From assembly GCA_937138625.1 (NCBI GenBank), contig CAKZPF010000003.1, positions 1 through 64,000 of the forward strand: DNA of 64,000 nucleotides, read 5' to 3'. A program made the translations under genes and the position numbers. The notes beneath the pieces were generated by a model that saw only the letters and a list, made by a program, of their open reading frames with translations, searched no databases and had not been told where the DNA came from. Below, piece after piece: positions 22,005 through 33,684 of the stretch; positions within the stretch are counted from its first letter, which is position 1; every line of letters begins with the position of its first letter. The stretch is from an uncultured Caulobacteraceae bacterium. GTDB taxonomy: Bacteria > Pseudomonadota > Alphaproteobacteria > Caulobacterales > Caulobacteraceae.

Positions 22005-22319
22005 ATGAAACGCCAAAATATTCGTATACGGCTAAAAGCCTTTGACCACCGTGTGCTGGATCATTCTGCCAAGGAGATTCTCTCGACGGCAAAACGGACC
22101 GGCGCTGATGTTCGCGGGCCCATTCCTCTGCCGACTTTGCTTGAGAAGTTTACGGTGAACCGTTCGCCGCACATCGACAAGAAGTCGCGCGAACAGTTCG
22201 AAATGCGCACGCACCGTCGTGTGATGGATATTGTTGACCCCACGCCCCAGACGCTGGATGCGCTGATGAAGTTGGACCTGTCTGCCGGCGTGGACGTGGA
22301 AATTAAGCTTGAGGCCTAA
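22005..22319 (+). CDS. rpsJ: 30S ribosomal protein S10
   Basis: 104 residues with the standard [16 protein letters not shown] start and [20 protein letters not shown] end. S10 is also NusE, the NusB/NusG partner in antitermination. First gene of the S10 cluster; one base separates it from rplC. Confidence 0.97.
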   Translation: MKRQNIRIRLKAFDHRVLDHSAKEILSTAKRTGADVRGPIPLPTLLEKFTVNRSPHIDKKSREQFEMRTHRRVMDIVDPTPQTLDALMKLDLSAGVDVEIKLEA

Positions 22320-22320
22320 G

Positions 22321-23076
22321 ATGCGTACCGGAGTTGTAGCAAAAAAACTGGGCATGAGCCGCGTCTTCCAAGACGACGGTAGTCATGTGCCCGTGACGGT
22401 TTTGCAGCTGGATGGCTGTCAGGTCGTCGGCCAGCGGACCCTGGACCGCGATGGCTATACCGCCCTTCAGGTGGGCGCAGGGGCCCGCAAGGCCAAGCGC
22501 ACCAGTAAGGCCATGCGTGGTCACTACGCCAAGGCCAAGGTTGAGCCACGCGCCAAGGTCGTCGAATTCCGCGTAGCGGACGACATGATGGTGGATGTGG
22601 GCGCTGAGCTGTCGGCCGAGCACTTCGTGCCAGGTCAAAAGGTTGATGTGGCCGCCACCTCGATTGGTAAAGGCTTTGCCGGCGCCATGAAGCGCTGGAA
22701 CTTTGGCGGTCTGCGGGCCACCCACGGGGTGTCGGTGTCTCACCGCTCTCATGGTTCAACTGGTAATCGTCAAGACCCTGGTAAGGTCTTTAAGAACAAA
22801 AAGATGGCCGGTCATTATGGCGCCGAGCGCATCACCACCCAGAACCTGGAAGTGGTGCGTGTGGACGCCGAAGAGGGCCTGATCCTGCTGAAAGGGTCCG
22901 TTCCTGGTTCCGAGGGCGCATGGGTTGAAATTCGTGACGCTGTGAAAGTGGCGATGCCCGATGACGCCCCCAAGCCCGCCGGCTTGAAAGTCGAGAAAAA
23001 AGCTGACGAGGCCGCCGAGGCAAATGCCGACGCACCCAAGGCCGAAGCAGCTGAGAGCAACGGAGATGCGTCATGA
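22321..23076 (+). CDS. rplC: 50S ribosomal protein L3
   Basis: 251 residues. The start [17 protein letters not shown] and the loop near the peptidyl-transferase centre ([20 protein letters not shown]) identify L3. It has an Ala/Glu/Lys-rich C-terminal tail of about 35 residues not needed for the fold. The stop overlaps the start of rplD (ATGA). Confidence 0.97.
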   Translation: MRTGVVAKKLGMSRVFQDDGSHVPVTVLQLDGCQVVGQRTLDRDGYTALQVGAGARKAKRTSKAMRGHYAKAKVEPRAKVVEFRVADDMMVDVGAELSAEHFVPGQKVDVAATSIGKGFAGAMKRWNFGGLRATHGVSVSHRSHGSTGNRQDPGKVFKNKKMAGHYGAERITTQNLEVVRVDAEEGLILLKGSVPGSEGAWVEIRDAVKVAMPDDAPKPAGLKVEKKADEAAEANADAPKAEAAESNGDAS

Positions 23077-23693
23077 AGTCTGAAATCATGACCCTGGACG
23101 CCAAAAAGGGCGGCGATATCGAGCTGGTGGACAGCATCTTCGCCCTTGAGGTGCGTCGTGACATTCTGCACCGCGTGGTGACTTGGCAGCTGGCCAAGCG
23201 TCGCGCCGGTACGCACAAAATCAAGCTGCGCGCCGAAATCGCTCGCACCAAGAAGAAAATGTATCGCCAAAAGGGTACCGGTGGTGCCCGTCACGGGGCC
23301 CGCTCAGCGGCGCAATTCGTGGGCGGTGCCAAGGTCTTCGGTCCGGTTGTGCGCTCGCATGCCTTCAAACTGCCGAAAAAGGTTCGGGCCTTGGGTCTGC
23401 GTCATGCTTTGTCGGCACGCGCCCATGCCGGATCTTTGATCGTCATTGATGACGCCAAGTTGAGCGCGCCCAAAACCAAGGATCTGCGCAGCAAACTGCA
23501 AAAGCTGGGTGCCGAGCACGCTTTGGTCATCACGGGCGAGTCCGTGGACGAGAACTTCAAGCGCGCTGTCGCCAACATTCCCAACGTGGATGTGCTGCCC
23601 AGCGTTGGCGCCAATGTGTATGACATTATGCGGCGGAAAACTTTGGTCTTGACCAAGGATGCCGTTGCTCAGCTGGAGGCACGCCTGAAATGA
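23073..23693 (+). CDS. rplD: 50S ribosomal protein L4
   Basis: 206 residues. The tunnel loop [21 protein letters not shown] is conserved. L4 lines the exit tunnel and regulates the S10 operon in some bacteria. Overlaps rplC and rplW by ATGA junctions, indicating translational coupling. Confidence 0.97.
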   Translation: MKSEIMTLDAKKGGDIELVDSIFALEVRRDILHRVVTWQLAKRRAGTHKIKLRAEIARTKKKMYRQKGTGGARHGARSAAQFVGGAKVFGPVVRSHAFKLPKKVRALGLRHALSARAHAGSLIVIDDAKLSAPKTKDLRSKLQKLGAEHALVITGESVDENFKRAVANIPNVDVLPSVGANVYDIMRRKTLVLTKDAVAQLEARLK

Positions 23694-23983
23694 CTGCCAC
23701 ACGCCACTATGACATCATCCGCAAGCCGGTGATCACCGAGAAAGCCACCATTCTGTCCGAACAGAACAAAGTGGTGTTCGAGGTCAGCAAAGACGCCGCC
23801 AAACCGGAAATCCGCGCCGCCGTTGAGGCCTTGTTCAACGTCAAGGTGACCGGGGTGAACACCCTGACGACCAAAGGGAAGGTGAAGTTCTTCCGTGGTC
23901 GTAAAGGTCGGCGTTCGGATGTGAAAAAAGCCGTTGTGACCCTGGCTGAGGGTGACAGCATTGATGTGACCACGGGACTGTAG
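23690..23983 (+). CDS. rplW: 50S ribosomal protein L23
   Basis: 97 residues. L23 sits at the tunnel exit and docks trigger factor and SRP. The start region [14 protein letters not shown] and [18 protein letters not shown] are typical. Overlaps rplD by ATGA. Confidence 0.96.
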   Translation: MTATRHYDIIRKPVITEKATILSEQNKVVFEVSKDAAKPEIRAAVEALFNVKVTGVNTLTTKGKVKFFRGRKGRRSDVKKAVVTLAEGDSIDVTTGL

Positions 23984-23992
23984 GGACAAACG

Positions 23993-24829
<837 letters not shown>

Positions 24830-24832
24830 GGT

Positions 24833-25111
24833 ATGGCACGTTCTCTTTGGAAAGGTCCATTCGTCGATGGCTATCTGCTGAAGAAGGCGGATGCTGTTGC
24901 GGAAAGTGGTCGCCGCGAAGTGATCAAAACCTGGTCGCGTCGCTCGACGATCATGCCGCAATTCGTTGGTCTGACTTTTGGTGTTTACAACGGTCAAAAA
25001 CATATTCCTGTGCAAGTGAGCGAGGATATGGTCGGGCACAAATTGGGCGAGTTCGCGCCTACCCGCACATACTACGGTCACACAGCAGATAAGAAAGCGA
25101 AACGAGGCTAA
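24833..25111 (+). CDS. rpsS: 30S ribosomal protein S19
   Basis: 92 residues, [18 protein letters not shown] start and the [10 protein letters not shown] region near the C-terminus. It forms a head complex with S13 and contacts the A-site finger. Three bases after the rplB stop. Confidence 0.97.
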   Translation: MARSLWKGPFVDGYLLKKADAVAESGRREVIKTWSRRSTIMPQFVGLTFGVYNGQKHIPVQVSEDMVGHKLGEFAPTRTYYGHTADKKAKRG

Positions 25112-25113
25112 GG

Positions 25114-25494
25114 ATGGGACAGACAGCTAACCCCAGCCGAACCAAGCCCGGCGAGGCCCGTGCCAAGCTGCGGATGTTGCGCGGCAGCCCCCAGAAGTTG
25201 AATCTGGTGGCCCAGTTGATCCGCGGCATGAGAGTGGATCGGGCTTTGAACGAACTTGAGTTTTCCAAAAAGGCCATGGCCCGCCCTGTGCGCGAGCTGT
25301 TGAAGTCGGCTGTTGCCAATGCGGAAAACAACCACAACCTGGACATCGACAACCTGGTGGTGGCCGAGGCTTTCGTGGGAAAAAACCTGGTTATGAAACG
25401 GTTCGCGACACGCGCCCGTGGCCGGTCTACCCGCATTCTGAAGCCATTTGCTGAAATCACCATTGTCGTTCGTGAAGTGAAGGAGGCCGCCTAA
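25114..25494 (+). CDS. rplV: 50S ribosomal protein L22
   Basis: 126 residues. Its extended loop lines the exit tunnel ([20 protein letters not shown]). Two bases after rpsS; its TAA overlaps the rpsC ATG by one base. Confidence 0.97.
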   Translation: MGQTANPSRTKPGEARAKLRMLRGSPQKLNLVAQLIRGMRVDRALNELEFSKKAMARPVRELLKSAVANAENNHNLDIDNLVVAEAFVGKNLVMKRFATRARGRSTRILKPFAEITIVVREVKEAA

Positions 25495-26201
25495 TGGGAC
25501 AAAAGGTCAATCCAATTGGGATGCGTCTCAACATCAACCGCACCTGGGACAGCCGTTGGTTCGCCAACAAGCGTGATTACGGTCGGTTGCTGCACGAAGA
25601 CCTGCGCATCCGCAAGTTTCTGAAGCAACAGCTGAAGCAAGCTGGTGTTTCCAAAATCGTCATCGAGCGTCCGCACAAAAAATGCCGCGTGACCATTTAT
25701 TCGGCACGTCCGGGTGTGGTGATCGGCAAAAAGGGTGCTGACATTGAAAAACTGCGCCGTCAGGTCACCAGCATGACCTCGGACGAGGTGGTGTTGAACA
25801 TCGTCGAGATCCGTAAGCCGGAAACTGACGCCACCTTGATCGCCGAGAATATTGCTCAGCAGCTGGAGCGTCGTGTGTCGTTCCGTCGGGCACTGAAGCG
25901 CGGTTTGCAACAGGCCACCCGTATGGGGGCCCAGGGCGTGCGGATCAACGCGGCTGGTCGTTTGGGCGGCGCCGAGATTGCGCGTACCGAGTGGTACCGT
26001 GAAGGCCGTGTGCCCCTGCACACGCTGCGCGCGGACATTGATTATGGCTTTGCCGAAGCTGATACCACCTATGGGATCATCGGCATCAAAGTTTGGGTTT
26101 ATAAGGGCGAAGTTATTGAACGTGACCCCATGGCCCACGAGAAACGTATGACCAGCCCGGATGGGCCGGGTGGTCGTGAACGTCGTTTGCAATCGGCATA
26201 A
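25494..26201 (+). CDS. rpsC: 30S ribosomal protein S3
   Basis: 235 residues. [20 protein letters not shown] start and a KH domain with [16 protein letters not shown]3 forms part of the mRNA entry helicase. Coupled to rplV through TAATG. Confidence 0.98.
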   Translation: MGQKVNPIGMRLNINRTWDSRWFANKRDYGRLLHEDLRIRKFLKQQLKQAGVSKIVIERPHKKCRVTIYSARPGVVIGKKGADIEKLRRQVTSMTSDEVVLNIVEIRKPETDATLIAENIAQQLERRVSFRRALKRGLQQATRMGAQGVRINAAGRLGGAEIARTEWYREGRVPLHTLRADIDYGFAEADTTYGIIGIKVWVYKGEVIERDPMAHEKRMTSPDGPGGRERRLQSA

Positions 26202-26213
26202 GAGTAATCAGAT

Positions 26214-26642
26214 ATGTTGCAACCGAAGAGAACAAAGTATCGCAAGGCTCATAAGGGCCGCATCCGCGGAAACGCCAAGGGTGGGTTTGCCCTGAACTTT
26301 GGTGCCTATGGTCTGAAGGCTCTGGAGCCCGAGCGCATCACTGCACGCCAAATCGAGGCTGCGCGTCGGGCCATCACCCGGCACATGAAGCGTCAAGGCC
26401 GCGTTTGGATTCGGATTTTTCCGGATTTGCCTGTGACCGAGAAGCCGATCGAAGTGCGCATGGGGAAAGGGAAGGGCTCGCCTGAATATTGGGCCGCTCG
26501 TGTCAAGCCCGGCCGCGTGATGTTTGAAATTGATGGTGTGGCTGATGACATCGCCCGCGAGGCCCTGAGCCTTGGTGCTGCGAAATTGCCGATCCGTACC
26601 AAAATCGTCACCCGTATGGGTGCAGAAGCAGCGGAGGCATAA
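26214..26642 (+). CDS. rplP: 50S ribosomal protein L16
   Basis: 142 residues. [17 protein letters not shown] start and [20 protein letters not shown] identify L16, which contacts A- and P-site tRNA elbows. Confidence 0.97.
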   Translation: MLQPKRTKYRKAHKGRIRGNAKGGFALNFGAYGLKALEPERITARQIEAARRAITRHMKRQGRVWIRIFPDLPVTEKPIEVRMGKGKGSPEYWAARVKPGRVMFEIDGVADDIAREALSLGAAKLPIRTKIVTRMGAEAAEA

Positions 26643-26644
26643 TC

Positions 26645-26878
26645 ATGGCCAAAAAGTCTGCAACGAAATCGAACACCGACATGACCGCGCAAAGCTTGCG
26701 GAGCCTGTCGATGGATCAGTTGAAGGATGAGCTGGTGAAGCTGAAAAAAGAGCAATTCAATTTGCGTTTTCAGATGGCCAGCTCCCAGTTGGAAAACACC
26801 GCACGGATGAATGTGGTGCGCAAAGATATCGCGCGCATCAAGACCATCATGCGGGAAAAGACGGCAACGCCGGCCTAA
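26645..26878 (+). CDS. rpmC: 50S ribosomal protein L29
   Basis: 77 residues: a hydrophilic N-terminal extension of about 12 residues, then the two-helix L29 fold ([33 protein letters not shown]). L29 is at the tunnel exit beside L23. Confidence 0.95.
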   Translation: MAKKSATKSNTDMTAQSLRSLSMDQLKDELVKLKKEQFNLRFQMASSQLENTARMNVVRKDIARIKTIMREKTATPA

Positions 26879-26891
26879 GGAGTAGTTGAAG

Positions 26892-27158
26892 ATGCCTAAG
26901 CGCGTAATGCAAGGTGAAGTCGTCAGCGACAAGGGTGACAAGACCGTCGTGGTCAAGGTCGAGCGGACCTTTTTGCACCCTCTGCTGAAAAAGACTGTGA
27001 AGCGCACCAAAAAGTACAAGGCTCATGACGAAACCAATAGCTATGCCATTGGCGACATGGTCTTGATCCAAGAGTGCACGCCCAAGTCGAAAACCAAGAC
27101 CTGGGAAGTGTCCAGCAAATTGGGTGAAACCCTGCGGGCCGCCGGAGGTGCAGAATGA
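26892..27158 (+). CDS. rpsQ: 30S ribosomal protein S17
   Basis: 88 residues. [20 protein letters not shown] start, OB fold. ATG 26892 is preferred over an in-frame TTG at 26886 because AAGGAG (26878-26883) is 8 bases upstream. Overlaps rplN by ATGA. Confidence 0.96.
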   Translation: MPKRVMQGEVVSDKGDKTVVVKVERTFLHPLLKKTVKRTKKYKAHDETNSYAIGDMVLIQECTPKSKTKTWEVSSKLGETLRAAGGAE

Positions 27159-27523
27159 TCCAGATGCAAACCAATTTGGAGGTCGCCGACAATTCCGGTG
27201 CCCGCCGCGTGATGTGCATCAAGGTGCTGGGGGGCGCGAAGCGTCGTTATGCCAGTGTCGGTGATATCATCGTGGTCTCCGTTAAGGATGCCATTCCGCG
27301 TGGTCGCGTGAAAAAGGGTGATGTGATGAAGGCCGTTGTGGTGCGCACATCCAAAGACATCAAACGCAAGGATGGATCGGTCATTCGCTTTGATGGGAAC
27401 GCGGCCGTCTTGGTCAATAACAACCAAGAACCTGTTGGAACCCGGATTTTTGGCCCCGTTCCCCGTGAACTGCGCGCCAAGAACCACATGAAAATTGTCA
27501 GCCTTGCGCCGGAGGTGCTGTAA
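27155..27523 (+). CDS. rplN: 50S ribosomal protein L14
   Basis: 122 residues. [19 protein letters not shown] start and [20 protein letters not shown] end are standard. L14 forms an intersubunit bridge and binds RsfS. Coupled to both neighbours (ATGA, TAATG). Confidence 0.98.
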   Translation: MIQMQTNLEVADNSGARRVMCIKVLGGAKRRYASVGDIIVVSVKDAIPRGRVKKGDVMKAVVVRTSKDIKRKDGSVIRFDGNAAVLVNNNQEPVGTRIFGPVPRELRAKNHMKIVSLAPEVL

Positions 27524-27843
27524 TGGCCGCAAAGATCAAAAAAGGTGACCGCGTGCAGGTGATGACCGGTCGGGACAAAGGCCGTCAAGGCGAAGTCCTG
27601 AAGGTTATGCCCACAGAAGGTCGTGCAATCGTCAGTGGTGTGAATATTGTCAAACGCCACACCAAGCCCACGCAAATGGACCCCGAAGGTGGCATCAAAA
27701 CCAAGGAAGCCCCCATTCAGCTGTCCAACCTGGCCATCTTGGATCCCAAGGACAATGTGCCAACGCGTGTGGGTTTCAAAACTTTGAAAGATGGCAAGAA
27801 AGTTCGTGTTGCCAAGAAATCAGGAGAGGTCATCGATGTCTGA
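27523..27843 (+). CDS. rplX: 50S ribosomal protein L24
   Basis: 106 residues with the KOW motif ([21 protein letters not shown]). It initiates 50S assembly at the 5' domain of 23S rRNA. Overlaps the first bases of rplE. Confidence 0.97.
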   Translation: MAAKIKKGDRVQVMTGRDKGRQGEVLKVMPTEGRAIVSGVNIVKRHTKPTQMDPEGGIKTKEAPIQLSNLAILDPKDNVPTRVGFKTLKDGKKVRVAKKSGEVIDV

Positions 27844-28396
27844 GACCGCTGATTATGAACCCCGTCTGAAGCGGCATTACCGCGAGGTTGTGCGCAACAA
27901 GCTGAAAGAGAAATTCAGCTATCAGAACGATATGCAGATCCCCAAGATCGAAAAGATCGTGATCAACATGGGTGTCGGGGAAGCCGCCAGTGATTCGAAA
28001 AAGATCCAGTCCGCTTTGCGTGATTTGGCTCTGATTGCGGGTCAAAAGCCTGTGCCGACCAAGGCGCGCAAGGCCATCGCCGGCTTCAAGATCCGTGAAG
28101 AGATGACCATCGGTTGTAAAGTGACACTGCGCAAAGACCGCATGTACGAATTTATGGACCGCTTGGTGACCATCGCTTTACCGCGCGTTAAAGACTTTCG
28201 GGGTTTGAACGGCAAGTCCTTTGATGGTCGTGGCAACTTTGCTATGGGCTTGAAAGAACACATCGTCTTTCCCGAAATCGATTACGACAAAATCGATGAA
28301 ATGCGCGGGATGGACATTGTGGTGCAAACCACAGCCCAGACCAACGAAGAGGCCAAGGCGCTTCTGAGTGAATTTCAATTTCCGTTTGCCAGCTAA
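27836..28396 (+). CDS. rplE: 50S ribosomal protein L5
   Basis: 186 residues. Binds 5S r[22 protein letters not shown] and [19 protein letters not shown] are typical. Start 27836 ([15 protein letters not shown]) is preceded by AGGAGAGG and overlaps the rplX stop by 8 bases; a longer frame back to 27791 lies inside rplX. Confidence 0.96.
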   Translation: MSETADYEPRLKRHYREVVRNKLKEKFSYQNDMQIPKIEKIVINMGVGEAASDSKKIQSALRDLALIAGQKPVPTKARKAIAGFKIREEMTIGCKVTLRKDRMYEFMDRLVTIALPRVKDFRGLNGKSFDGRGNFAMGLKEHIVFPEIDYDKIDEMRGMDIVVQTTAQTNEEAKALLSEFQFPFAS

Positions 28397-28407
28397 GAGA
28401 GACAATC

Positions 28408-28713
28408 ATGGCGAAAAAAAGTGCTATCAATCGCAATGAAATGGTCAAAAAACTGGCCAAAAAGTACGCGGCCAAGCGTGCAAAGCTGAAGGCGATTTCC
28501 AAAGACGAAAGCTTGCCGCTCGAGGAGCGTTGGGCTGCGCGTCTGAAGTTGGCTGAGCTGCCGCGGAATTCAGCGCCGTCGCGCATTCGCAACCGCTGCG
28601 AGGTGACCGGTCGTCCTCGTGGTTATTATCGTAAACTTCGCATGAGCCGTATTGCGCTCCGCGAGTTGGCGTCATCGGGTCTGATCCCCGGTATGACGAA
28701 GTCCAGTTGGTAA
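28408..28713 (+). CDS. rpsN: 30S ribosomal protein S14, zinc-independent type
   Basis: 101 residues, the long form without the CxxC pair: only one Cys in [17 protein letters not shown]. It helps assemble the 30S head. Confidence 0.97.
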   Translation: MAKKSAINRNEMVKKLAKKYAAKRAKLKAISKDESLPLEERWAARLKLAELPRNSAPSRIRNRCEVTGRPRGYYRKLRMSRIALRELASSGLIPGMTKSSW

Positions 28714-28726
28714 GGGGAGAACGAAA

Positions 28727-29125
28727 ATGTCGATGAATGACCCCCTCAGTGATATGTTTGCGCGGATCCGCAACGCCCAGATGCGTGACAAGACCCGTGT
28801 GATCACACCGGCCTCCAATCTGCGTCAGCGGGTTTTGGATGTGCTGAAAGAGGAAGGCTATATCCGCGGCTATACCCGTGTGGAAAAAGAGGGTGCCTTC
28901 CCTGAGTTGGATATCGAATTGAAATACGCCGAAGGCGTGCCGGTAATCGCAGACATCAAGCGTGTCTCGAAACCTGGTCGTCGTGTGTATTCGTCGATCA
29001 ACGATTTGATGCCTGTGCGTAACGGCCTGGGTATCGCCATTCTGTCCACATCCAAAGGTGTGATGTCAGACTCGATGGCACGTGAACAAAATGTCGGCGG
29101 AGAAGTTCTCTGCCAAGTGTACTAA
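28727..29125 (+). CDS. rpsH: 30S ribosomal protein S8
   Basis: 132 residues. [18 protein letters not shown] start and the C-terminal [16 protein letters not shown]...GGEVLCQVY block. S8 binds the 16S central domain and represses the spc operon in E. coli. Confidence 0.97.
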   Translation: MSMNDPLSDMFARIRNAQMRDKTRVITPASNLRQRVLDVLKEEGYIRGYTRVEKEGAFPELDIELKYAEGVPVIADIKRVSKPGRRVYSSINDLMPVRNGLGIAILSTSKGVMSDSMAREQNVGGEVLCQVY

Positions 29126-29150
29126 GCAAGCGGACTAAGGTGGATTAGCC

Positions 29151-29684
29151 ATGTCTCGGATTGGAAAAAAACCGATCACCATCCCCAGCGGGGTTACCCC
29201 CACCATCGAGGGCCAGACCATCAAGGTCAAAGGCGCCAAAGGTGAGTTGGAGTTGACTCTGGTGGATGAAGTGAGCGTCTCTATGGATGATGGCGCTCTG
29301 GTGATCTCGCCCGTCAATGACAGCCAGCGGGCTCGTGCCATGTGGGGCATGAGCCGCACCTTGGTTCAGAATATGGTCGAGGGGGTCAGCAATGGCTTCT
29401 CGAAAACTCTAGAGCTGAACGGCGTTGGTTACCGGGCGCAAATGAAGGGCACCGCCCTGAACTTGCAACTGGGTTACAGCCACGACATCACCTATCCCGC
29501 ACCTGAGGGCATCAAGATCGAAGCCCCCAAGCCCACGGAAGTGATCATCAGTGGTGTGAGCAAACAACAAGTTGGCCAAGTGGCGGCCGAAATTCGCAGC
29601 ATGCGCCCACCCGAGCCTTACAAAGGCAAAGGCGTGAAGTATGCCGGCGAGTACATCCGCCGCAAAGAAGGCAAGAAGAAGTAA
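29151..29684 (+). CDS. rplF: 50S ribosomal protein L6
   Basis: 177 residues, [15 protein letters not shown] start, two L6 folds and the [21 protein letters not shown] end. It sits near the sarcin-ricin loop. Confidence 0.98.
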   Translation: MSRIGKKPITIPSGVTPTIEGQTIKVKGAKGELELTLVDEVSVSMDDGALVISPVNDSQRARAMWGMSRTLVQNMVEGVSNGFSKTLELNGVGYRAQMKGTALNLQLGYSHDITYPAPEGIKIEAPKPTEVIISGVSKQQVGQVAAEIRSMRPPEPYKGKGVKYAGEYIRRKEGKKK

Positions 29685-29705
29685 TCTGAGAGGATTGAAG
29701 TCATC

Positions 29706-30062
29706 ATGACCCGTCGTCATTTAAATGCCACCGAACGCCGCGTGCAACGTGTTCGCAAACAGTTGCGCAAAGTGGCCAATGGCAAACCCCGTTTGTCGGT
29801 GTTTCGCTCGTCCAAGCACATCTATGCCCAAGTCATCGATGACGAAAAGGGCGTGACCTTGGCTTCGGCCTCCTCTTTGGAAAAAGAGGGCCCGAAAAAA
29901 GGCACTGACCGTGAAGCCGCCGCCACCGTTGGCAAACTGGTGGCCGATCGCGCCAAAAAAGCGGGTGTGGAAGATGTGATTTTTGATCGTGGTGGCTATT
30001 TGTACCACGGTCGTGTGCGTTCGCTGGCCGATGCCGCCCGCGAAGCCGGACTGAAATTCTAA
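29706..30062 (+). CDS. rplR: 50S ribosomal protein L18
   Basis: 118 residues. 5S rRNA binder; [18 protein letters not shown] and the end [20 protein letters not shown] are diagnostic. Confidence 0.97.
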   Translation: MTRRHLNATERRVQRVRKQLRKVANGKPRLSVFRSSKHIYAQVIDDEKGVTLASASSLEKEGPKKGTDREAAATVGKLVADRAKKAGVEDVIFDRGGYLYHGRVRSLADAAREAGLKF

Positions 30063-30073
30063 GGAGTGTTGAG

Positions 30074-30634
30074 ATGGCCCGTCGCCCACAACAAGAAGAA
30101 AAAGACAACGAATTTGTCGATAAGCTGGTGCACATCAACCGGGTTGCGGCCACGGTAAAGGGTGGGCGTCGGTTCTCGTTCGCGGCCCTTGTGGTGGTGG
30201 GCGATCAAAAAGGCCGTGTTGGCTTTGGTCACGGGAAAGCCCGCGAGGTGCCCGAGGCCATCCGTAAAGCCACCGACCAGGCCAAAAACAAAATGATTCG
30301 CGTGCCTCTGCGTGAAGGCCGCACACTGCACCATGACGGCAAGGGCCGCTGGGGTGCGGGCAAGATCATCATGCGTTCGGCCCCTCCAGGGACCGGTGTG
30401 ATCGCGGGTGGTCCGATGCGTGCGGTCCTGGAGACCTTGGGCGTGCAGGACGTGGTGGCCAAGTCCACCGGTTCGTCCAATGCCTATAATATGGTGCGTG
30501 CGACCTTCGAGGCTTTGAAGCAGCAAATGAGCCCCCGTCAGGTGGCCTCTAAGCGCGGCAAAAAGGTCAGTGATATTGTGTCTCGGCGTCAGTCAACGGC
30601 AGGGGAAGCCACCCCAGAGTCCGCTGAAGCCTAA
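30074..30634 (+). CDS. rpsE: 30S ribosomal protein S5
   Basis: 186 residues. Double-stranded RNA-binding-like N domain ([20 protein letters not shown]) and the [15 protein letters not shown] segment. Influences fidelity at the mRNA entry site. AAGGAG lies 8 bases before the start. Confidence 0.97.
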   Translation: MARRPQQEEKDNEFVDKLVHINRVAATVKGGRRFSFAALVVVGDQKGRVGFGHGKAREVPEAIRKATDQAKNKMIRVPLREGRTLHHDGKGRWGAGKIIMRSAPPGTGVIAGGPMRAVLETLGVQDVVAKSTGSSNAYNMVRATFEALKQQMSPRQVASKRGKKVSDIVSRRQSTAGEATPESAEA

Positions 30635-30651
30635 GCGAGTAGGAGCAGATG

Positions 30652-31161
30652 ATGGCTGAGGAAAAAGACACCAAAACCGCAAAAAAGGCGACCGCCAGCA
30701 AAGCGGCCGCTGCAAAGTCGACCAAGACGTCGACCGCGAAAGCCAAAACCGATAGCCAGGCTGCCGCGAAGCCCAAAGCTTCGGCGAAAGCCAGCACGGC
30801 TGCAAAGCCTAAGGCGAGCGAATCAAAAGCTGCGCCTAAGGCGAAGACCGCCAAGGCCAAACCTGCGGCGAAAGCTCAGGGTGCGGAGCAAAAATCGGCA
30901 GTTTTGCGTGCGCACAACCGTGCGCCCAAATCCCGAGGTAAGGCCCCGAAACGTGAGCGTAAAACTCTGAAAGGTCAGGTGCTTGTGGTCAAGCAGGTGG
31001 GCAGTCCGCTGCGCCGCCAGGCCCAGCAAAAAGCGACATTGGTCGGTTTGGGACTTGATAAATTGGGAAAAACGTCCATTCTGCCGGATACAGCTGCCAC
31101 CCGGGGGATGATAACAAAAGTCCGCCACATGGTGGAAATCGTCGAAGAGCGTTCGGCGTAA
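30652..31161 (+). CDS. rpmD: 50S ribosomal protein L30 with a long Lys/Ala-rich N-terminal extension
   Basis: 169 residues, against about 60 for ordinary bacterial L30. Residues about 108-165 are a normal L30 domain ([44 protein letters not shown]). Residues 1-107 are low-complexity Lys, Ala, Ser and Thr with AKPKA/AKAK motifs, resembling histone H1-type tails. Two ATGs are adjacent (30649, 30652); AGGAG at 30641-30645 fits 30652 better. The frame is open throughout and there is no internal start with a Shine-Dalgarno site near the L30 domain, so the extension is probably translated. It sits in its standard place between rpsE and rplO. Confidence 0.9.
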   Translation: MAEEKDTKTAKKATASKAAAAKSTKTSTAKAKTDSQAAAKPKASAKASTAAKPKASESKAAPKAKTAKAKPAAKAQGAEQKSAVLRAHNRAPKSRGKAPKRERKTLKGQVLVVKQVGSPLRRQAQQKATLVGLGLDKLGKTSILPDTAATRGMITKVRHMVEIVEERSA

Positions 31162-31182
31162 TTACGATTTGGAGTGAAAACC

Positions 31183-31704
31183 ATGGACCTGAAACAGCTT
31201 TCTGATAATCCCGGTTCCCGCAAGAAGCGCATGCGCGTGGGTCGCGGCCCTGGGTCAGGGAAAGGCAAAACCGCCGGCCGTGGTGTGAAGGGGCAAAGCT
31301 CGCGCTCTGGTGTCTCATTAGCTGGATTTGAGGGGGGTCAAATGCCTTTGCATATGCGTCTGCCGAAGCGTGGTTTTAAGCGTCCTGCACCACGTGAATA
31401 TGTTCACATCAATCTGAACCTAATCTCGAAGGCGATTGATTCGGGCAAGATTGACCCGAAAAAAACCATTGACGCCCAAACTCTGGTCGAGGCTGGCGTT
31501 CTGCGTCGCTCGCGTGATGGTGTGCGTCTGCTGGCCAAGGGCAGCTTGGACGTGCCCGCCAATTTTGTGGTCTCTGGGGCCTCGGAAGCCGCGATTCAGG
31601 CGGTTGAGAAATTGGGCGGCAGCGTTAAAGTGATCGACCAACCCGCGACCGAGGACGAGGGAAAAGCCGCAAAAGCGGATAAAGCTAAGAAAAGCGACGC
31701 CTAA
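31183..31704 (+). CDS. rplO: 50S ribosomal protein L15
   Basis: 173 residues. MDLKQLSDNPGSRKKRMRVG start, glycine-rich RGPGSGKGKTAGRGVKGQ and GFEGGQMPLHMRLPKRGF. A Lys/Ala/Asp tail of about 17 residues extends the C-terminus. Start 31183 follows GGAG by 8 bases. Confidence 0.97.
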   Translation: MDLKQLSDNPGSRKKRMRVGRGPGSGKGKTAGRGVKGQSSRSGVSLAGFEGGQMPLHMRLPKRGFKRPAPREYVHINLNLISKAIDSGKIDPKKTIDAQTLVEAGVLRRSRDGVRLLAKGSLDVPANFVVSGASEAAIQAVEKLGGSVKVIDQPATEDEGKAAKADKAKKSDA

Positions 31705-31739
31705 GACCGTCTTCATTCCCTCACGCAAGGAGATGCGCT

Positions 31740-33089
31740 ATGGCATCTGCAGCTGAACAGCTTGCAGCGAATATGAGCTTTTCCGCTTTTAAGCGCGCGA
31801 CAGAGCTCCAACAGAGAATTTTGTTCACCCTGGGGGTGCTGATCATCTACCGTTTGGGCACCTTTGTGCCCATTCCGGGTATTGATCCGGCAGCATTTGC
31901 CAATGCGTTCAATTCTCAGACCCAGGGCCTGTTGGGCATGTTCAACATGTTCTCGGGCGGTGCCGTCGAGCGGATGGCGATTTTTGCCCTGAACGTGATG
32001 CCGTACATCTCGGCTTCGATCATCATTCAGTTGATGACAGCGGTCTCGCCCAAGCTTGAGAAGCTGAAAAAAGAGGGCGGCGAGCAAGGCCGCAAACAGA
32101 TCAACCAATATACCCGCTATTTGACGGTGCTGCTGGCCACTTTCCAGGCCTATGGGATCGCTGTTAGCCTCGAGGCCAGTCCTGGTGTCGTTATCGACCC
32201 CGGCTGGTTTTTCCGCATTTCAACCGTGATCACCCTTGTTGGGGGGACCATGTTCCTGATGTGGCTGGGCGAGCGGATCACCGCCCGTGGCATTGGCAAC
32301 GGGGCGTCGCTGATCATTTTTGCCGGGATCATTGCCGTTCTGCCCAGGGGGCTGTTCCAGACCTTAAATCTCGGCCGTGTCGGTGAACTGAATGTCTTTG
32401 AAGTGCTTTTGCTGCTGGCCATTGCGGTCTCTGTGATCGTCTTCATCGTCTTTATCGAGCGTTCCCAGCGCCGATTGCTGATTCAGTATCCGAAACGCCA
32501 GATGGGCAATCGCATGACCGGGGGTGAGTCTTCGTTCTTGCCCTTGAAACTGAACACCTCAGGCGTGATCCCGCCGATTTTTGCCTCGTCGCTTTTGTTA
32601 TTGCCGGTCACCGTGATGGGCTTTGCCTCGGCGGGCAGCAACGCGCCGGATTGGTTGCAGACGGTTGTGGTGATGTTGCAGCATGGACAGCCCTTGTTCA
32701 TGGTGATGTACGCGGCCCTGATCATCTTTTTCTGCTTCTTCTACACATCCGTTGTGTTCAACCCCGAGGATACGGCCGAAAACCTGCGTAAGCATGGGGG
32801 CTTTATTCCCGGCATTCGGCCCGGTAAGCGCACGGCTGAGTATATCGATTATGTGCTGACCCGTCTGACGGTCATTGGGGCGGTGTATCTGACCATCGTC
32901 TGTTTGCTCCCTGAATTTTTGATCGCCAGCATGAATGCGCCGTATTATCTGGGCGGAACCTCGCTTTTGATTGTCGTCAGTGTGACCATGGACACGGTTG
33001 GCCAAATCCAATCGCATCTGTTATCCCAGCAGTACGAGGGACTTTTGAAAAAGACCCGCCTGCGTGGGAAGGGTCGAGGGGCACGGTAA
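31740..33089 (+). CDS. secY: SecY, protein-conducting channel subunit
   Basis: 449 residues with ten transmembrane segments. FKRATELQQRILFTLGVLI at the N-terminus, the plug region (GLLGMFNMFSGGAVERMAIF) and the cytoplasmic loops YPKRQMGNRMTGG and FNPEDTAENLRKHGGFIPGI are typical. It forms SecYEG with the secE product. The stop is directly followed by the adk ATG. Confidence 0.98.
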   Translation: MASAAEQLAANMSFSAFKRATELQQRILFTLGVLIIYRLGTFVPIPGIDPAAFANAFNSQTQGLLGMFNMFSGGAVERMAIFALNVMPYISASIIIQLMTAVSPKLEKLKKEGGEQGRKQINQYTRYLTVLLATFQAYGIAVSLEASPGVVIDPGWFFRISTVITLVGGTMFLMWLGERITARGIGNGASLIIFAGIIAVLPRGLFQTLNLGRVGELNVFEVLLLLAIAVSVIVFIVFIERSQRRLLIQYPKRQMGNRMTGGESSFLPLKLNTSGVIPPIFASSLLLLPVTVMGFASAGSNAPDWLQTVVVMLQHGQPLFMVMYAALIIFFCFFYTSVVFNPEDTAENLRKHGGFIPGIRPGKRTAEYIDYVLTRLTVIGAVYLTIVCLLPEFLIASMNAPYYLGGTSLLIVVSVTMDTVGQIQSHLLSQQYEGLLKKTRLRGKGRGAR

Positions 33090-33677
33090 ATGACGACGCA
33101 TATTGTCTTGTTCGGCCCGCCGGCGGCGGGGAAGGGCACACAGGCCAAACGCCTGGTGCAAGAGCGCAACATGGTGCAGCTCTCGACAGGTGATATGCTA
33201 CGCGCCGCGCGCCACGCGGGCACCGAGCTGGGCCAGAAGGTGGCCAGCATTATGGACAATGGTGGTTTGGTTTCCGATGACATTGTCATCTCTTTGATCG
33301 AAGAGCGCCTGGACCAAGCCGAAAACAGTGGCGGAGCGATCTTTGACGGCTTCCCCCGCACCTTGTCTCAGGCTCAAGCTTTGGATGAAATGCTTGAGCG
33401 CCGCGGCACCCGCATCAGTGCCGTCATTCGCCTGAAGGTGGATGAAGAGAAGCTGATGAACCGTGTGGAAAAGCGCTTTGCTGAAGAAGGGCGCCCAGAT
33501 GACAATCCTGAGGCCTTCGCCAAGCGCCTGAAGGCCTATGGTCAGCAAACGGCACCGCTGCTGCCCTATTACGACGAGCAGAACAAACTGTTCGAAATTG
33601 ATGGCATGGCCGCGATCGATGAGGTCTCGCGCAGCATCGAGGATATCATGGAACGCTTCGAGGCGTCGGTTTCCTAA
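33090..33677 (+). CDS. adk: adenylate kinase
   Basis: 195 residues. P-loop GPPAAGKGTQA (the usual second Gly is Ala), NMP-binding region LSTGDMLRAA, FDGFPRT, and a short LID without a zinc site (the long LID insert is absent). It interconverts ATP, AMP and ADP. It abuts secY without a gap, so it is the last gene of the spc transcript. Confidence 0.97.
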   Translation: MTTHIVLFGPPAAGKGTQAKRLVQERNMVQLSTGDMLRAARHAGTELGQKVASIMDNGGLVSDDIVISLIEERLDQAENSGGAIFDGFPRTLSQAQALDEMLERRGTRISAVIRLKVDEEKLMNRVEKRFAEEGRPDDNPEAFAKRLKAYGQQTAPLLPYYDEQNKLFEIDGMAAIDEVSRSIEDIMERFEASVS

Positions 33678-33684
33678 GTGCCTC

